In this document: positions 17,973 through 25,514 of the stretch, piece after piece | How the letters are laid out: every line of letters starts with the position of its first letter | Numbering within the stretch: the first letter of the stretch is position 1 | Assembly (NCBI GenBank): GCA_036380925.1 | Contig: DASVDW010000099.1 | Location: 1 to 36,847, forward strand | Direction of reading: 5' to 3' | Origin: JAICLV01 sp036380925 | GTDB taxonomy: Bacteria; Actinomycetota; Actinomycetes; Acidothermales; Acidothermaceae | DNA: 36,847 bases | The notes under the pieces: generated by a model | Databases searched by the model: none | What the model was told of the DNA's origin: nothing | The model's input: the letters and a program-made list of their open reading frames with translations, nothing else | Made by a program: the position numbers and the translations under genes

Positions 17973-19141
17973 GTGCCCCGTACACCGATATCTCGACGTC
18001 GAGAAACTTGTCGCACGACCGCTCCAACGAAGACGCGCTGCTCGTCATCGACAACCTGTCCGTGGGTTTTCCCACGGAGGACGGCGTGGTGCAAGCGGTG
18101 CGCGGCGTCTCATACACGCTTCGGCCCCGCGAGGTCCTCGGCATCGTGGGTGAGTCGGGCTCCGGAAAATCCGTCACGTCGATGGCGGTGATGGGGCTGC
18201 TGCCGAAGTCGGCTCGGGTGGCCGGGTCGGTTCGGTTCCGCAACGACGAGCTGCTGGGGTTGTCGGAGTCGGCGCTTGCGAAGTTCCGCGGCGAGCGCAT
18301 CGCGATGATTTTCCAAGACCCGATGAGCAGCCTGAACCCCGTCTACACGGTCGGTTGGCAGATCGCCGAAGCGCTGCGGGCGCACCATGAGATGAGCAAA
18401 GAGACGGCGATGACCCGCGCGGTCGAGCTGCTCAAGACCGTCGGCATTCCGCGCGCCGAGGAGCGGGCGCACAATTACCCGCACGAGTTCTCCGGGGGCA
18501 TGCGGCAACGCGCGGTCATCGCGATCGCGATGGCCAACGACCCCGACGTCATCATCGCCGACGAGCCGACCACCGCCCTCGACGTCACCGTGCAGGCCCA
18601 GGTGTTGGAGACGTTGACCACCGCGCGCGAGGAGACCGGCGCGGCGATGGTCCTCATCACCCATGACCTGGGCGTCGTCGCCGGCCAGGCCGACCGCGTG
18701 CTGGTGATGTACGCGGGCAAGCCGGTTGAGATCGGCACCGTCGACGAGATCTTCTACACCCCGCGGATGCCTTACACCCTCGGCCTGCTCGGCAGTCTGC
18801 CGCGACTCGACTCGAGCGACACCGAGCGGCTCACGCCGATCGTCGGGTCCCCGCCGTCCCTCATCAACCTTCCGCCGGGTTGTCCCTTCGCGCCCCGCTG
18901 CCCGCTGCGCCAGCCGATCTGCGACGTCGAGGAGCCCGCGCTGCGGCCGACCACCTCGCCGTCGCACGTCGCGGCCTGCCATTTCAGCGACCAGCTCGAG
19001 GGCAAGGCGCCGGCGGACTTCTTCCAGGCGACCAGCGCCGACGACGTGCTCCCCGAGGACGCGCAGCCGTCGGAGCAACAGATCCGCGACGTTCGCGGCG
19101 AGGCCGCGGTCGAGCACCTGTCGGGGGGAGACCAGTCGTGA
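17969..19141 (+). CDS. Peptide ABC transporter ATPase, DppD/OppD type
   Basis: One of two nucleotide-binding subunits that power peptide import, 390 residues. Walker A is GESGSGKS (61-68), the Q-loop is IFQDPMSSLNP, the signature is FSGGMRQR, Walker B is VIIADEPTTALD, and the switch His lies in LITHDLG. The C-terminal oligopeptide-specific domain has CPFAPRCPLRQPIC ... AACHF; equivalent cysteines hold an iron-sulfur cluster in some mycobacterial DppD proteins, so that is possible here. About 45 acidic, probably disordered residues follow (rich in Asp, Glu, Ala, Gln), beyond the normal end of the family. It starts at ATG 17969 (ATGA overlap) and ends in a GTGA overlap with the second ATPase. 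Confidence 0.94.
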   Translation: MSAPYTDISTSRNLSHDRSNEDALLVIDNLSVGFPTEDGVVQAVRGVSYTLRPREVLGIVGESGSGKSVTSMAVMGLLPKSARVAGSVRFRNDELLGLSESALAKFRGERIAMIFQDPMSSLNPVYTVGWQIAEALRAHHEMSKETAMTRAVELLKTVGIPRAEERAHNYPHEFSGGMRQRAVIAIAMANDPDVIIADEPTTALDVTVQAQVLETLTTAREETGAAMVLITHDLGVVAGQADRVLVMYAGKPVEIGTVDEIFYTPRMPYTLGLLGSLPRLDSSDTERLTPIVGSPPSLINLPPGCPFAPRCPLRQPICDVEEPALRPTTSPSHVAACHFSDQLEGKAPADFFQATSADDVLPEDAQPSEQQIRDVRGEAAVEHLSGGDQS

Positions 19142-20193
19142 CCAGCGTTCAATCCGCTCCGACCCGACCGTCGTCGGCGGGCGGCAACCCGGTGCTCGAG
19201 GTGCGCAACCTGGTCAAGCACTTCCCGGTCCGCAGCAGGGGCCTGGTCCGGCGCAAGATCGGCGACGTCCACGCCGTCTGCGACGTGTCGTTCGAGCTGT
19301 ATCCGGGCGAGACGCTCGGGCTGGTCGGCGAGTCGGGCTGCGGCAAGACCACCACCAGCCGCGTCGTGCTGAACCTGCAGCCGTCCACCGCGGGCACGGT
19401 CTTGTTCGACGGCCGCGACATCACCGGTCTGAAGCCGAGCGAGATGCGCAAGCTCCGGCGGGAGATGCAGATCGTCTTTCAAGACCCGTACGCCTCGCTT
19501 GACCCCCGGATGCCGGTGAACGAGATCGTCGCCGAGCCGTTGCGGGTCCACGGCCGTTACGAGAGACACGGACGACGCAAGGTCGCCGAGCTGTTGCGCA
19601 CCGTGGGTCTGAACCCCGAGCACGGCAACCGCTACGCGCACGAGTTCTCCGGCGGCCAACGCCAGCGCATCGGCATCGCCCGCGCGTTGGCGTTGGAACC
19701 GCGGGTGCTGATCCTCGACGAGCCGGTGTCGGCGCTCGACGTGTCGATCCAGGCGGGTGTCTTGAACCTCTTGGAGGAACTGCAAGACCGGCTCGGCCTG
19801 GCGTACCTGTTCGTGGCGCACGACCTGTCGGTGGTCAAACACATCTCCGACCGGATCGCGGTGATGTATCTCGGCCGCATCGTGGAGATCGCCACCAAGG
19901 ACGAGCTTTTCGCCGCGCCAGCGCACCCGTACACCCAGGCCTTGATCTCGGCGATCCCCATCCCCGACCCGGTGAAGGAGCGGGCGCGCAACCGGATCGT
20001 GGTCACCGGTGACGTGCCGAGCCCGGTCGACCCACCCAGCGGGTGCCGGTTTCGGACCCGCTGCCCGAAGTTCGCCAACCAGTTGAGCAGCGCCGAGCAG
20101 CAACGCTGCATCGACGAGGTGCCAGCCTTGGTCGACCACGGGCAGGGGCATCCCGCGGCTTGCCATTACGCTGAGGTGGTCAATGTCTTGTAG
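19138..20193 (+). CDS. Peptide ABC transporter ATPase, DppF/OppF type
   Basis: Second nucleotide-binding subunit, 351 residues, expected to pair with the preceding ATPase under the two permeases. Walker A is GESGCGKTT (64-72), the Q-loop is VFQDPYASLDPRM (the OppF-type sequence), the signature is FSGGQRQRIGIARAL, Walker B is LILDEPVSALD, and the switch His lies in FVAHDLS. The C-terminal domain has the Cys pattern GCRFRTRCP and AACHY. The first 18 residues are Ser/Thr/Ala-rich. GTG 19138 shares GTGA with the upstream stop and has a GGGGGGAG SD at spacing 7. It ends the operon; secG begins 39 nt later. Confidence 0.94.
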   Translation: MTSVQSAPTRPSSAGGNPVLEVRNLVKHFPVRSRGLVRRKIGDVHAVCDVSFELYPGETLGLVGESGCGKTTTSRVVLNLQPSTAGTVLFDGRDITGLKPSEMRKLRREMQIVFQDPYASLDPRMPVNEIVAEPLRVHGRYERHGRRKVAELLRTVGLNPEHGNRYAHEFSGGQRQRIGIARALALEPRVLILDEPVSALDVSIQAGVLNLLEELQDRLGLAYLFVAHDLSVVKHISDRIAVMYLGRIVEIATKDELFAAPAHPYTQALISAIPIPDPVKERARNRIVVTGDVPSPVDPPSGCRFRTRCPKFANQLSSAEQQRCIDEVPALVDHGQGHPAACHYAEVVNVL

Positions 20194-20232
20194 CCGGGCC
20201 GCAGGGCCGGTTGTCAGCTCAAGGAGTCTGCC

Positions 20233-20460
20233 GTGATCGCCGCGCTAGAGGTCATCGTCTCGCTGACCAGCGTCCTCCTCGTGGTGTTGATCTTGCTGCA
20301 CCGCGGCAAGGGCGGCGGTCTGTCCGACATGTTCGGTGGTGGATTCACGTCCAACTTCGCCGGCTCGTCGGTGGTCGAGCGCAACCTTGACCGGTTCACC
20401 TTGATCACCGGCATCATCTGGATCGTCGCGATCATCGCTTTGCTGTTCCTCATGAAATAG
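20233..20460 (+). CDS. secG: Preprotein translocase subunit SecG
   Basis: SecG is the small membrane subunit that assists SecYE/SecA protein export. The 75 residues form two transmembrane helices (about 3-22 and 53-73). They are joined by a cytoplasmic loop with the family signature GKGGGLSDMFGGG and the following SNFAGSSVVERNLDR. Length is normal. GTG 20233 has AAGGAG (20221-20226) at spacing 6. It usually follows tpiA directly in actinobacteria; here a peptide-transport operon intervenes. A frame on the opposite strand is a shadow. Confidence 0.96.
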   Translation: MIAALEVIVSLTSVLLVVLILLHRGKGGGLSDMFGGGFTSNFAGSSVVERNLDRFTLITGIIWIVAIIALLFLMK

Positions 20461-20502
20461 CCAAGCTGCGGCGAGTGCGTCCTGCGAGGCGCCGGCGAGC
20501 CG

Positions 20503-20508
20503 TAGAAT
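20503..20508 (+). promoter_or_regulatory. Candidate -10 box of rbpA
   Basis: TAGAAT fits TANNNT and lies 85 nt before the rbpA GTG, in the 133-bp gap after secG. No good -35 is seen. The GGAAT/GTT promoter reported for rbpA in streptomycetes (SigR type) was looked for and not found. Confidence 0.35.
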
Positions 20509-20593
20509 TGCGCGGCGCGAGCGACCGCCGGCCAGGCGGGCGCGGCACGCCGACCGTCAACTCATCAGATCTTCGACGCAGGGAGTTCACGCC

Positions 20594-20944
20594 GTGGCTG
20601 GAGGCAACGCGATTCGCGGGAGCCGGGTGGGCGCGGGGCCCATGGGCGAGGCCGAGCGGGGGGAGTCGGCGCCGCGCCGGCGCATCTCCTTTTGGTGCGC
20701 CAACGGCCACGAGACGCGGCCGTCGTTCGCGTCAGACGCGGTGATCCCCGAGGCTTGGGACTGTCCGCGCTGCGGGCTGCCGGCCGGCCCTGACCGCGAC
20801 GTGCCGCCGAGCGCGCCGCGCACCGAGCCGTACAAGACCCACCTGGCCTACGTGCGCGAGCGGCGAAACGACGCGGACGGTGAGGCGATCCTGGCCGAGG
20901 CGCTGGAGCGGCTGCGCGGTTCGAAGGTCTACCCCCGCATCTAG
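20594..20944 (+). CDS. rbpA: RNA polymerase-binding protein RbpA
   Basis: RbpA is an actinobacteria-specific factor that binds the principal sigma factor and RNA polymerase and stabilises the open promoter complex. It has 116 residues. The N-terminal tail carries IRGSRVGAGPM. The core domain has zinc-ligand candidates Cys35, His39, Cys57 and Cys60 (WCANGH, DCPRCG). The C-terminal sigma-interacting segment is KTHLAYVRERRNDADG followed by an amphipathic helix to the end. Mycobacterial and streptomycete versions read THWDMLxERR in that segment; here Trp is Leu, so this may be the second subtype of RbpA. GTG 20594 has AGGGAG (20580-20585) at spacing 8. It converges on the XRE regulator 30 nt away. 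Confidence 0.9.
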   Translation: MAGGNAIRGSRVGAGPMGEAERGESAPRRRISFWCANGHETRPSFASDAVIPEAWDCPRCGLPAGPDRDVPPSAPRTEPYKTHLAYVRERRNDADGEAILAEALERLRGSKVYPRI

Positions 20945-20959
20945 CGGCTCCACCTCTCG

Positions 20960-20973
20960 CGCCGCCCTCGGCG
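20960..20973. terminator. Small stem-loop between convergent rbpA and XRE genes
   Basis: CGCCG-CCCT-CGGCG is a perfect five-pair GC stem placed between the two stop codons. It could serve both strands, but it is short and has no T-run. Confidence 0.3.
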
Positions 20974-20974
20974 A

Positions 20975-22009
20975 TCAGCCGGCGGACAACCGGGCGCGGG
21001 CCTGCGGCGGTTGCGGGATCTGTCGCGGCGGCATCGTCATCAGCAGTTCGAAGCCACGCCGGGTCTGCTCGTCGCGCGGCGTCTGCACGGTGAGCCGCAC
21101 GTTGCGCTGGTCGGACAACCACAGGTGGTTGGCCTCGACGTTGAGCGGACCGGCCTGCGGATGCTGGTAGCGCTTGTAGCAGGTGTCCATCGGCGCCACC
21201 TCGTGGCGTGCCCACAGGTCGCGAAACTCCGCTGAGCCCTCCCGCATCAGCTCGGCCAACGCGGTCCACCCTGGGTCGCCGACGTACTCGGCCATCGCGG
21301 TGCGCATCTTGGCCACGATCCGGCGGGCGAACCGCGGCCAATCGGTGAGCAGGCTCCGCCAAGCCGGATCCATGAAGCACATCCACACGATGTTGCGGCA
21401 GACCGGCGGCAGCGTGGTGTAGTCGCCGAACAGCCCGAGATACGCGCGGTTGCTGGCGAGGATCTCCCATCGCGGACCGAACACCGCGGCCGGCATCGGC
21501 GCCAACTGGTCCAGCATCGCCTGCAGGCCCGCGCTCAGCTCGGGCAACGCCGCCGGTTGCTCGGGATCCGGCAGGTCGGCCAGCGCGAACAGGTGAGCCC
21601 GCTCGGTGGCGTCGAGCCGCAGCACGCGGGCGACCGACTGCAGCACCTGGGCCGACACGTTGATCGAACGGCCCTGTTCGAGCCAGGTGTACCACGTGAT
21701 GCCGATCCCAGACAGCAGCGCCACCTCCTCGCGCCGCAGGCCCGGCGTCCGCCGGCGCAGTCCAGGCTCCATGCCGACCATCTCAGGCGTGGTGCGCTCG
21801 CGGCGCGACCGGATGAACTCGCCGAGCAATCGGCGCCGCTCGGCGGTGATCTCGCGTGCGCTGTGCGGCGGGGACGCGCCCGTCAGGGCGTCGTCCAAGT
21901 CGACACCGGCGTGAGCTCGGACGACGCGGGGGAGCTGCTGGACGTGCGATGGCGGGGTCGCCGACGTGGTCGGAGGCGCGGACGCGGGTGTGGACATGGA
22001 CGTGGTCAC
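20975..22009 (-). CDS. XRE-family regulator with MmyB-like ligand-binding domain
   Basis: This 344-residue DNA-binding regulator has about 50 flexible residues, then an XRE helix-turn-helix (about 58-130: GEFIRSRRE, GLRREEVALLSGI, TWYTWLEQGRSINVS, VLRLDATERAHLF). The MmyB-type PAS-like domain (about 150-325) shows PAAVFGPRWEILASN, the FMDPAWR segment and the C-terminal VEANHLWLS ... LTVQTP pattern. Such proteins often repress a neighbouring efflux or oxidoreductase gene and respond to fatty-acid-like or small hydrophobic ligands. It is divergent from the MFS exporter at 22114, the likely target. The start is uncertain: GTG 22009 and ATG 21997 are both possible and neither has a Shine-Dalgarno. 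Confidence 0.88.
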   Translation of the reverse strand: MTTSMSTPASAPPTTSATPPSHVQQLPRVVRAHAGVDLDDALTGASPPHSAREITAERRRLLGEFIRSRRERTTPEMVGMEPGLRRRTPGLRREEVALLSGIGITWYTWLEQGRSINVSAQVLQSVARVLRLDATERAHLFALADLPDPEQPAALPELSAGLQAMLDQLAPMPAAVFGPRWEILASNRAYLGLFGDYTTLPPVCRNIVWMCFMDPAWRSLLTDWPRFARRIVAKMRTAMAEYVGDPGWTALAELMREGSAEFRDLWARHEVAPMDTCYKRYQHPQAGPLNVEANHLWLSDQRNVRLTVQTPRDEQTRRGFELLMTMPPRQIPQPPQARARLSAG

Positions 22010-22081
22010 GTGCTCAATCGTGCCGGACCACGCGGGGCGTTATCCAGGTTCGGCTAGTAACAGCATCAGCGGGCTCTCGGT

Positions 22082-22109
22082 ACCAGGTAGGCGATGCCCG
22101 CAGCCTGGT
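22082..22109. promoter_or_regulatory. Nested dyad before the MFS gene
   Basis: ACCAGG (22082-22087) is complementary to CCTGGT (22104-22109), and between them GGC-GAT-GCC (22090-22098) forms an inner dyad. It ends 4 nt before the MFS ATG, in the divergent promoter region. It may be an operator of the XRE regulator or a hairpin over the start site. Confidence 0.4.
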
Positions 22110-22113
22110 GCGC

Positions 22114-23565
22114 ATGACGAATCTGACCGAAGCAGTTGCGACCTCACCGACGTCCGAACCGACCCGACCACGCCCGCCGTGGCGCGCGCTGCCGGTGTTG
22201 CTGGTCGGCGCGTTCTTGCCGGTGCTCGACGCGTTCATCGTCAACGTCGCCCTCGCGAGCATCGGCCGCGACCTGCGCACCGGCCCGGCCGAGCTCGAGC
22301 TCACCGTCTCGGGCTACGGCGTCGCCTACGCCTGCTCGCTGGTCGCCGGCGGGCGGCTCGGCGACCGGCTCGGCCGGCGACGGGTCTTCTTGGCCGGAAT
22401 GGCCGCGTTCACCGCGGCGTCGGTGCTGTGCGGCGTCGCGCCGTCCGCGTGGTCGTTGATCGCGTTTCGGGTGGCGCAAGGGCTGGCCGCTGCGTTGATG
22501 TTTCCGCAGGTGCTGGCGGCCATCCAAGCCGGCTTCGAGGGGTCGGACCGGCAGCGCGCGCTCGGTTTTCTCGGAGCGGTGGTCGGCGCGGCCGGCGCGG
22601 TCGGCCAGATCGTCGGCGGCTCGTTGCTCGCCGCCGACATCGCCGGTCTCGGCTGGCGGCCGATCTTCTTGGTGAACGTGCCGGTGGGCGTGGCGGCGCT
22701 TTTGATCGGACGGCGGATGCTGCCCGAGAGCCGCAACCGAACCGCACCTGCCATCGACCTGGTCGGCGGCCTCAGCCTGGCGGCCACTATCGCGCTGGTG
22801 TTGTTGCCGTTGACGCTTGGCCGGGCAAGCGGCTGGCCGGCGTGGACCTGGGCGAGTCTGGCGGCCGCGCCGCTGGCGGGAGCGTTCTTTGTCGCCAGTC
22901 AGCGGTGGCTCGAACGCTCCGGTCGGACGCCGCTGGTTCCGATGTCGCTGCTCGAGGTCCGATACGCGCGGCTCGGCTTGACCGCGATGCTGCTGTTCGC
23001 CACCTGCGTCGGCGGCTTCTTGTTCAGCATGACCATGGTGTTGCAGGTGGGCCACGGCTACTCCGCGCTGAAGTCAGGCCTGACCATGGTGCCGAGCGCG
23101 CTGGCGTTCTTCCTGGTCGCCTTGGTGACCCGGCGGTTGACCGCGCGATTCGGCGACCGGCTCGTCGCCGGCGGAGCGGTGGTGTTCGCGATCGGGCTCG
23201 CCGGTTTCGCCGCCGTCGTGGCCGCTTCAGACGCCCGGCTCGACCCGGTGGCGGTGTCGGCCCCCCTCGTCGTGCTCGGTCTCGGCTGGGCGGCGGCCAT
23301 GGTGCCGCTGATGGGCGTCGTGATGGCCGGACTTCCAGCGGAGCGGGCCGGTCTCGCCGGTGGCGTGCTGTCGACCGCGCTGCAGGTCGGTCTCGCGGCG
23401 GGCGCGTCGGTCGTTGGATCCGTGCTGTTCAGCGTGGCGGGCAGCGGCGTCGACGTCGGCCGGTGGCGGGACGCCACGCTGGTGATGACAACGGTCGAAT
23501 GCGGCCTGGCGCTGACCACGGCGGCGACGGTCTGGCGGCTGCGGCGCGCGGCCAGGTCAGACTGA
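22114..23565 (+). CDS. MFS drug/H+ antiporter, DHA2 (EmrB/QacA) type
   Basis: This 483-residue inner-membrane exporter probably pumps hydrophobic compounds with proton antiport. Hydrophobic segments number about 14, the DHA2 layout. The first helix has LPVLDAFIVNVALASIG, with Asp39 typical of the family. Motif A, GRLGDRLGRRR, is at residues 80-90. Motif C-like glycines lie in GFLGAVVGAAGAVGQIVGG. The start ATG 22114 is the first Met before the conserved region and lacks a clear Shine-Dalgarno; GTG 22108 is an alternative. It pairs with the divergent XRE regulator, the classic arrangement for ligand-induced efflux. Its 3' end overlaps the convergent pgl gene by 9 nt. Substrates are unknown. 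Confidence 0.92.
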   Translation: MTNLTEAVATSPTSEPTRPRPPWRALPVLLVGAFLPVLDAFIVNVALASIGRDLRTGPAELELTVSGYGVAYACSLVAGGRLGDRLGRRRVFLAGMAAFTAASVLCGVAPSAWSLIAFRVAQGLAAALMFPQVLAAIQAGFEGSDRQRALGFLGAVVGAAGAVGQIVGGSLLAADIAGLGWRPIFLVNVPVGVAALLIGRRMLPESRNRTAPAIDLVGGLSLAATIALVLLPLTLGRASGWPAWTWASLAAAPLAGAFFVASQRWLERSGRTPLVPMSLLEVRYARLGLTAMLLFATCVGGFLFSMTMVLQVGHGYSALKSGLTMVPSALAFFLVALVTRRLTARFGDRLVAGGAVVFAIGLAGFAAVVAASDARLDPVAVSAPLVVLGLGWAAAMVPLMGVVMAGLPAERAGLAGGVLSTALQVGLAAGASVVGSVLFSVAGSGVDVGRWRDATLVMTTVECGLALTTAATVWRLRRAARSD

Positions 23566-24333
23566 CAGCGGCGCCAGGCTGCGCGGGAGCTGCCCCGCGG
23601 CCGCCTGGTCGAGCAGCCACAGCGTGCGCTGGCGGCCGCGGGCGCCAGCGGCGGGGATCTCCACTTCGCCGGCGCCGCTGAGCGCGAGGTTCGCCGGCGC
23701 CGCCTTGGCGGCGCCGGCGGCCACGATCCACACCTCGTTCGCGGCGCGGATCGACGGAAACGTCAAGCTGAGCCGGGTGGGCGGTGGTTTCGGAGAGCCG
23801 TGCACGCCGACCACCGGACGGGTGTCGTACAGCGCCGGCTGGCCAGGGAACAGCGAGGCGACGTGCCCGTCTTCGCCGAGCCCGAGCATGAGGACGTCGA
23901 AAATCGGCACCGGTCCATGGTCTTCGGGCCGAGTGGCCGCCGCGAGCTCGCGCGCGTACCGGGCGGCCGCCGCCTCCGCGTTGTCGCCGTCCGGGCCGTC
24001 GCTCGCCGGCATGTGGTGGACGAGGCCCGCGTCGACCGGCACGCGGTCGAGCAGCGCCTCGTGCGCCCCGCGGTCGTTGCGATCGGCGTGCCCGGCCGGC
24101 ACGAACCGCTCATCCCCCCACCACACGTGCAGCCGCCGCCAGTCGATCGCGTCGCGCGCGGGCGCGGCCGCCAGCTCGGCGAGCACGGACGTGCCCACGC
24201 CGCCTCCCGTGAGGACGACGTGCGCGAATCCCCGCGCCGCCTGGGCGTCGACGAGCTTGGTCACCAGCCGCGCGGCGACGGACTTGGCCAACAAGCTGGC
24301 GTCGCGGTGGACGACGACCTCGGGAGTGCTCAT
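23557..24333 (-). CDS. pgl: 6-phosphogluconolactonase
   Basis: Pgl hydrolyses 6-phosphogluconolactone to 6-phosphogluconate, the second step of the oxidative pentose-phosphate pathway. The 258 residues are of the DevB/SOL type. Motifs are LTGGGVGTSVL (41-51), LHVWWGDERFVP (68-79) and LGLGEDGHVASLFPG (150-164). Last gene of the tkt-tal-pgi-zwf-opcA-pgl unit; its ATG shares ATGA with the opcA stop. The final codons run 9 nt into the end of the convergent MFS gene, so there is no space for a separate terminator. Confidence 0.95.
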   Translation of the reverse strand: MSTPEVVVHRDASLLAKSVAARLVTKLVDAQAARGFAHVVLTGGGVGTSVLAELAAAPARDAIDWRRLHVWWGDERFVPAGHADRNDRGAHEALLDRVPVDAGLVHHMPASDGPDGDNAEAAAARYARELAAATRPEDHGPVPIFDVLMLGLGEDGHVASLFPGQPALYDTRPVVGVHGSPKPPPTRLSLTFPSIRAANEVWIVAAGAAKAAPANLALSGAGEVEIPAAGARGRQRTLWLLDQAAAGQLPRSLAPLSV

Positions 24334-25514
24334 GTCGCTGATCCGTTCTTGGTGGCGCCAGCCTTGTTGCCCGGCGTCTTCTTGTCCGGCGTCTTCTTCG
24401 CCGCGGCCTTTTTCGCCGGGGCCTTTTTCGCCGGCGGCTTCGCCGGGCCCGCCGTGACGCTGGCGGGCGCACCCTTCGACGGCGGCATCGGCGGCTTGCG
24501 CCGCATCGCCCGCGCCGTTGTCGATTGCCGGGTCGTCGGCTGCTGCGTCGTCGGCTGCTGCGTCGTCGATTGCCGGGTCGCGGTGTCATCCTCGGCTTCG
24601 GGCGGCGTGGGGTGCGCTCCGAACACTCGGCGGATCGTCTCGTTGTAAATGTCGTCGGGGTCCAGCCGGCGGAGCTCCTCGGCCAGCAACTCGTCCGTGC
24701 CGCGTCGCGGCAACGCGACCGAGCGGTCCGGCTGACCGGTGCGTTCCAAAGTGGCCAGCCGGCCGTCGGGACGGCTGATCGTGATGTGTCCGCGCTTGGT
24801 GGTGAGCGCCACGCCGGTGAGGCCGGGGCCTCGGGTGATGGTGCGCGCCACCGGGACGCGCAGCTGCATTTCCAGCCAGGTCGCCAGCAACTCGGCGCTG
24901 GGGTTGTTGCGCGCCGCGCTGACCTCCGCGCTGACGATCGGGTCAAACGGCTGGTCTAGCGCGGCCGCGAGGAGCGTGCGCCACGGCGTCAACCTGGTCC
25001 AGGCGAAATCGGTGTCTCCCGGCGCATGCGCGTCGCTTCGCGAACGCAGCACCGCTAGGGGCGTGCGCGACGCCGCGGCGTCCGTCACGCGACGTTGGGC
25101 GAGCAACCCGAGGGGGGACTGCGACGGCACAGCGGGCGCCTGCCCCGGCCACCACACGAGCACAGGAGCGTCCGGCAGCAGCAGCGGCAGCACCATCGAA
25201 TCCGCCTGATCGCGCAGGTCGCCGTACATCCGAAGCACGATGACCTCGGCCAATGAGTTGTCCTCGCCGACGCGGATCTCCGCGTCCAGCCGCGGCGGCG
25301 CGCTGGCCGCGCGCCGGATCACCGTGACGATGCGACAGGGATGCTCGCGGGCGGCGGCGAGGGCGGCGCGCAGCGCGTCGTGGTGGTCAATCTCGTTGAC
25401 GTCGACCACGAGGGTGAGCACCATGCCCAACGCGGCGGTGCCGGAGCGGTGTCGCGCGTCGGTGAGCGCGGTCAGGATCGCCGCGGACGTGGTGTGCTGC
25501 AGGTCGACGTTCAC
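24330..25514 (-). CDS. opcA: Glucose-6-phosphate dehydrogenase assembly protein OpcA with long basic tail
   Basis: OpcA is needed for assembly or redox activation of glucose-6-phosphate dehydrogenase in cyanobacteria and actinobacteria. The 394-residue protein has a normal core (about 1-305), including VLRMYGDLRDQADSMVLPLLLPDAPVLVWWPG and, near its end, RRLDPDDIYNETI. A roughly 90-residue extension follows: four pentapeptide repeats (about 314-333; RQSTT, QQPTT, QQPTT, RQSTT), then a Lys/Ala/Pro-rich tail (359-394; AKKAPAKKAAAKK) resembling histone H1 or mycobacterial HupB tails. Typical actinobacterial OpcA is near 300 residues. The start is GTG 25514, sharing GTGA with the zwf stop, which agrees with the family N terminus. 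The tail could bind nucleic acid or polyphosphate, or be a flexible linker; that is inference. Confidence 0.93.
   Translation of the reverse strand: MNVDLQHTTSAAILTALTDARHRSGTAALGMVLTLVVDVNEIDHHDALRAALAAAREHPCRIVTVIRRAASAPPRLDAEIRVGEDNSLAEVIVLRMYGDLRDQADSMVLPLLLPDAPVLVWWPGQAPAVPSQSPLGLLAQRRVTDAAASRTPLAVLRSRSDAHAPGDTDFAWTRLTPWRTLLAAALDQPFDPIVSAEVSAARNNPSAELLATWLEMQLRVPVARTITRGPGLTGVALTTKRGHITISRPDGRLATLERTGQPDRSVALPRRGTDELLAEELRRLDPDDIYNETIRRVFGAHPTPPEAEDDTATRQSTTQQPTTQQPTTRQSTTARAMRRKPPMPPSKGAPASVTAGPAKPPAKKAPAKKAAAKKTPDKKTPGNKAGATKNGSAT
24517..24576 (-). repeat. Four 15-bp in-frame tandem repeats inside opcA
   Basis: On the plus strand the units are GTTGTCGATTGCCGG, GTCGTCGGCTGCTGC (twice, identical) and GTCGTCGATTGCCGG: an A-B-B-A arrangement in one orientation. 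They encode the pentapeptides RQSTT/QQPTT/QQPTT/RQSTT. Copy number could vary by slippage without breaking the frame. Confidence 0.85.

Noticed and set aside
20194..20220. CCGGGCCGCAGGGCCGG as a terminator after the peptide operon
   Set aside because: The arms pair only with a mismatch and the sequence lies directly before the secG Shine-Dalgarno; evidence is too weak to list.
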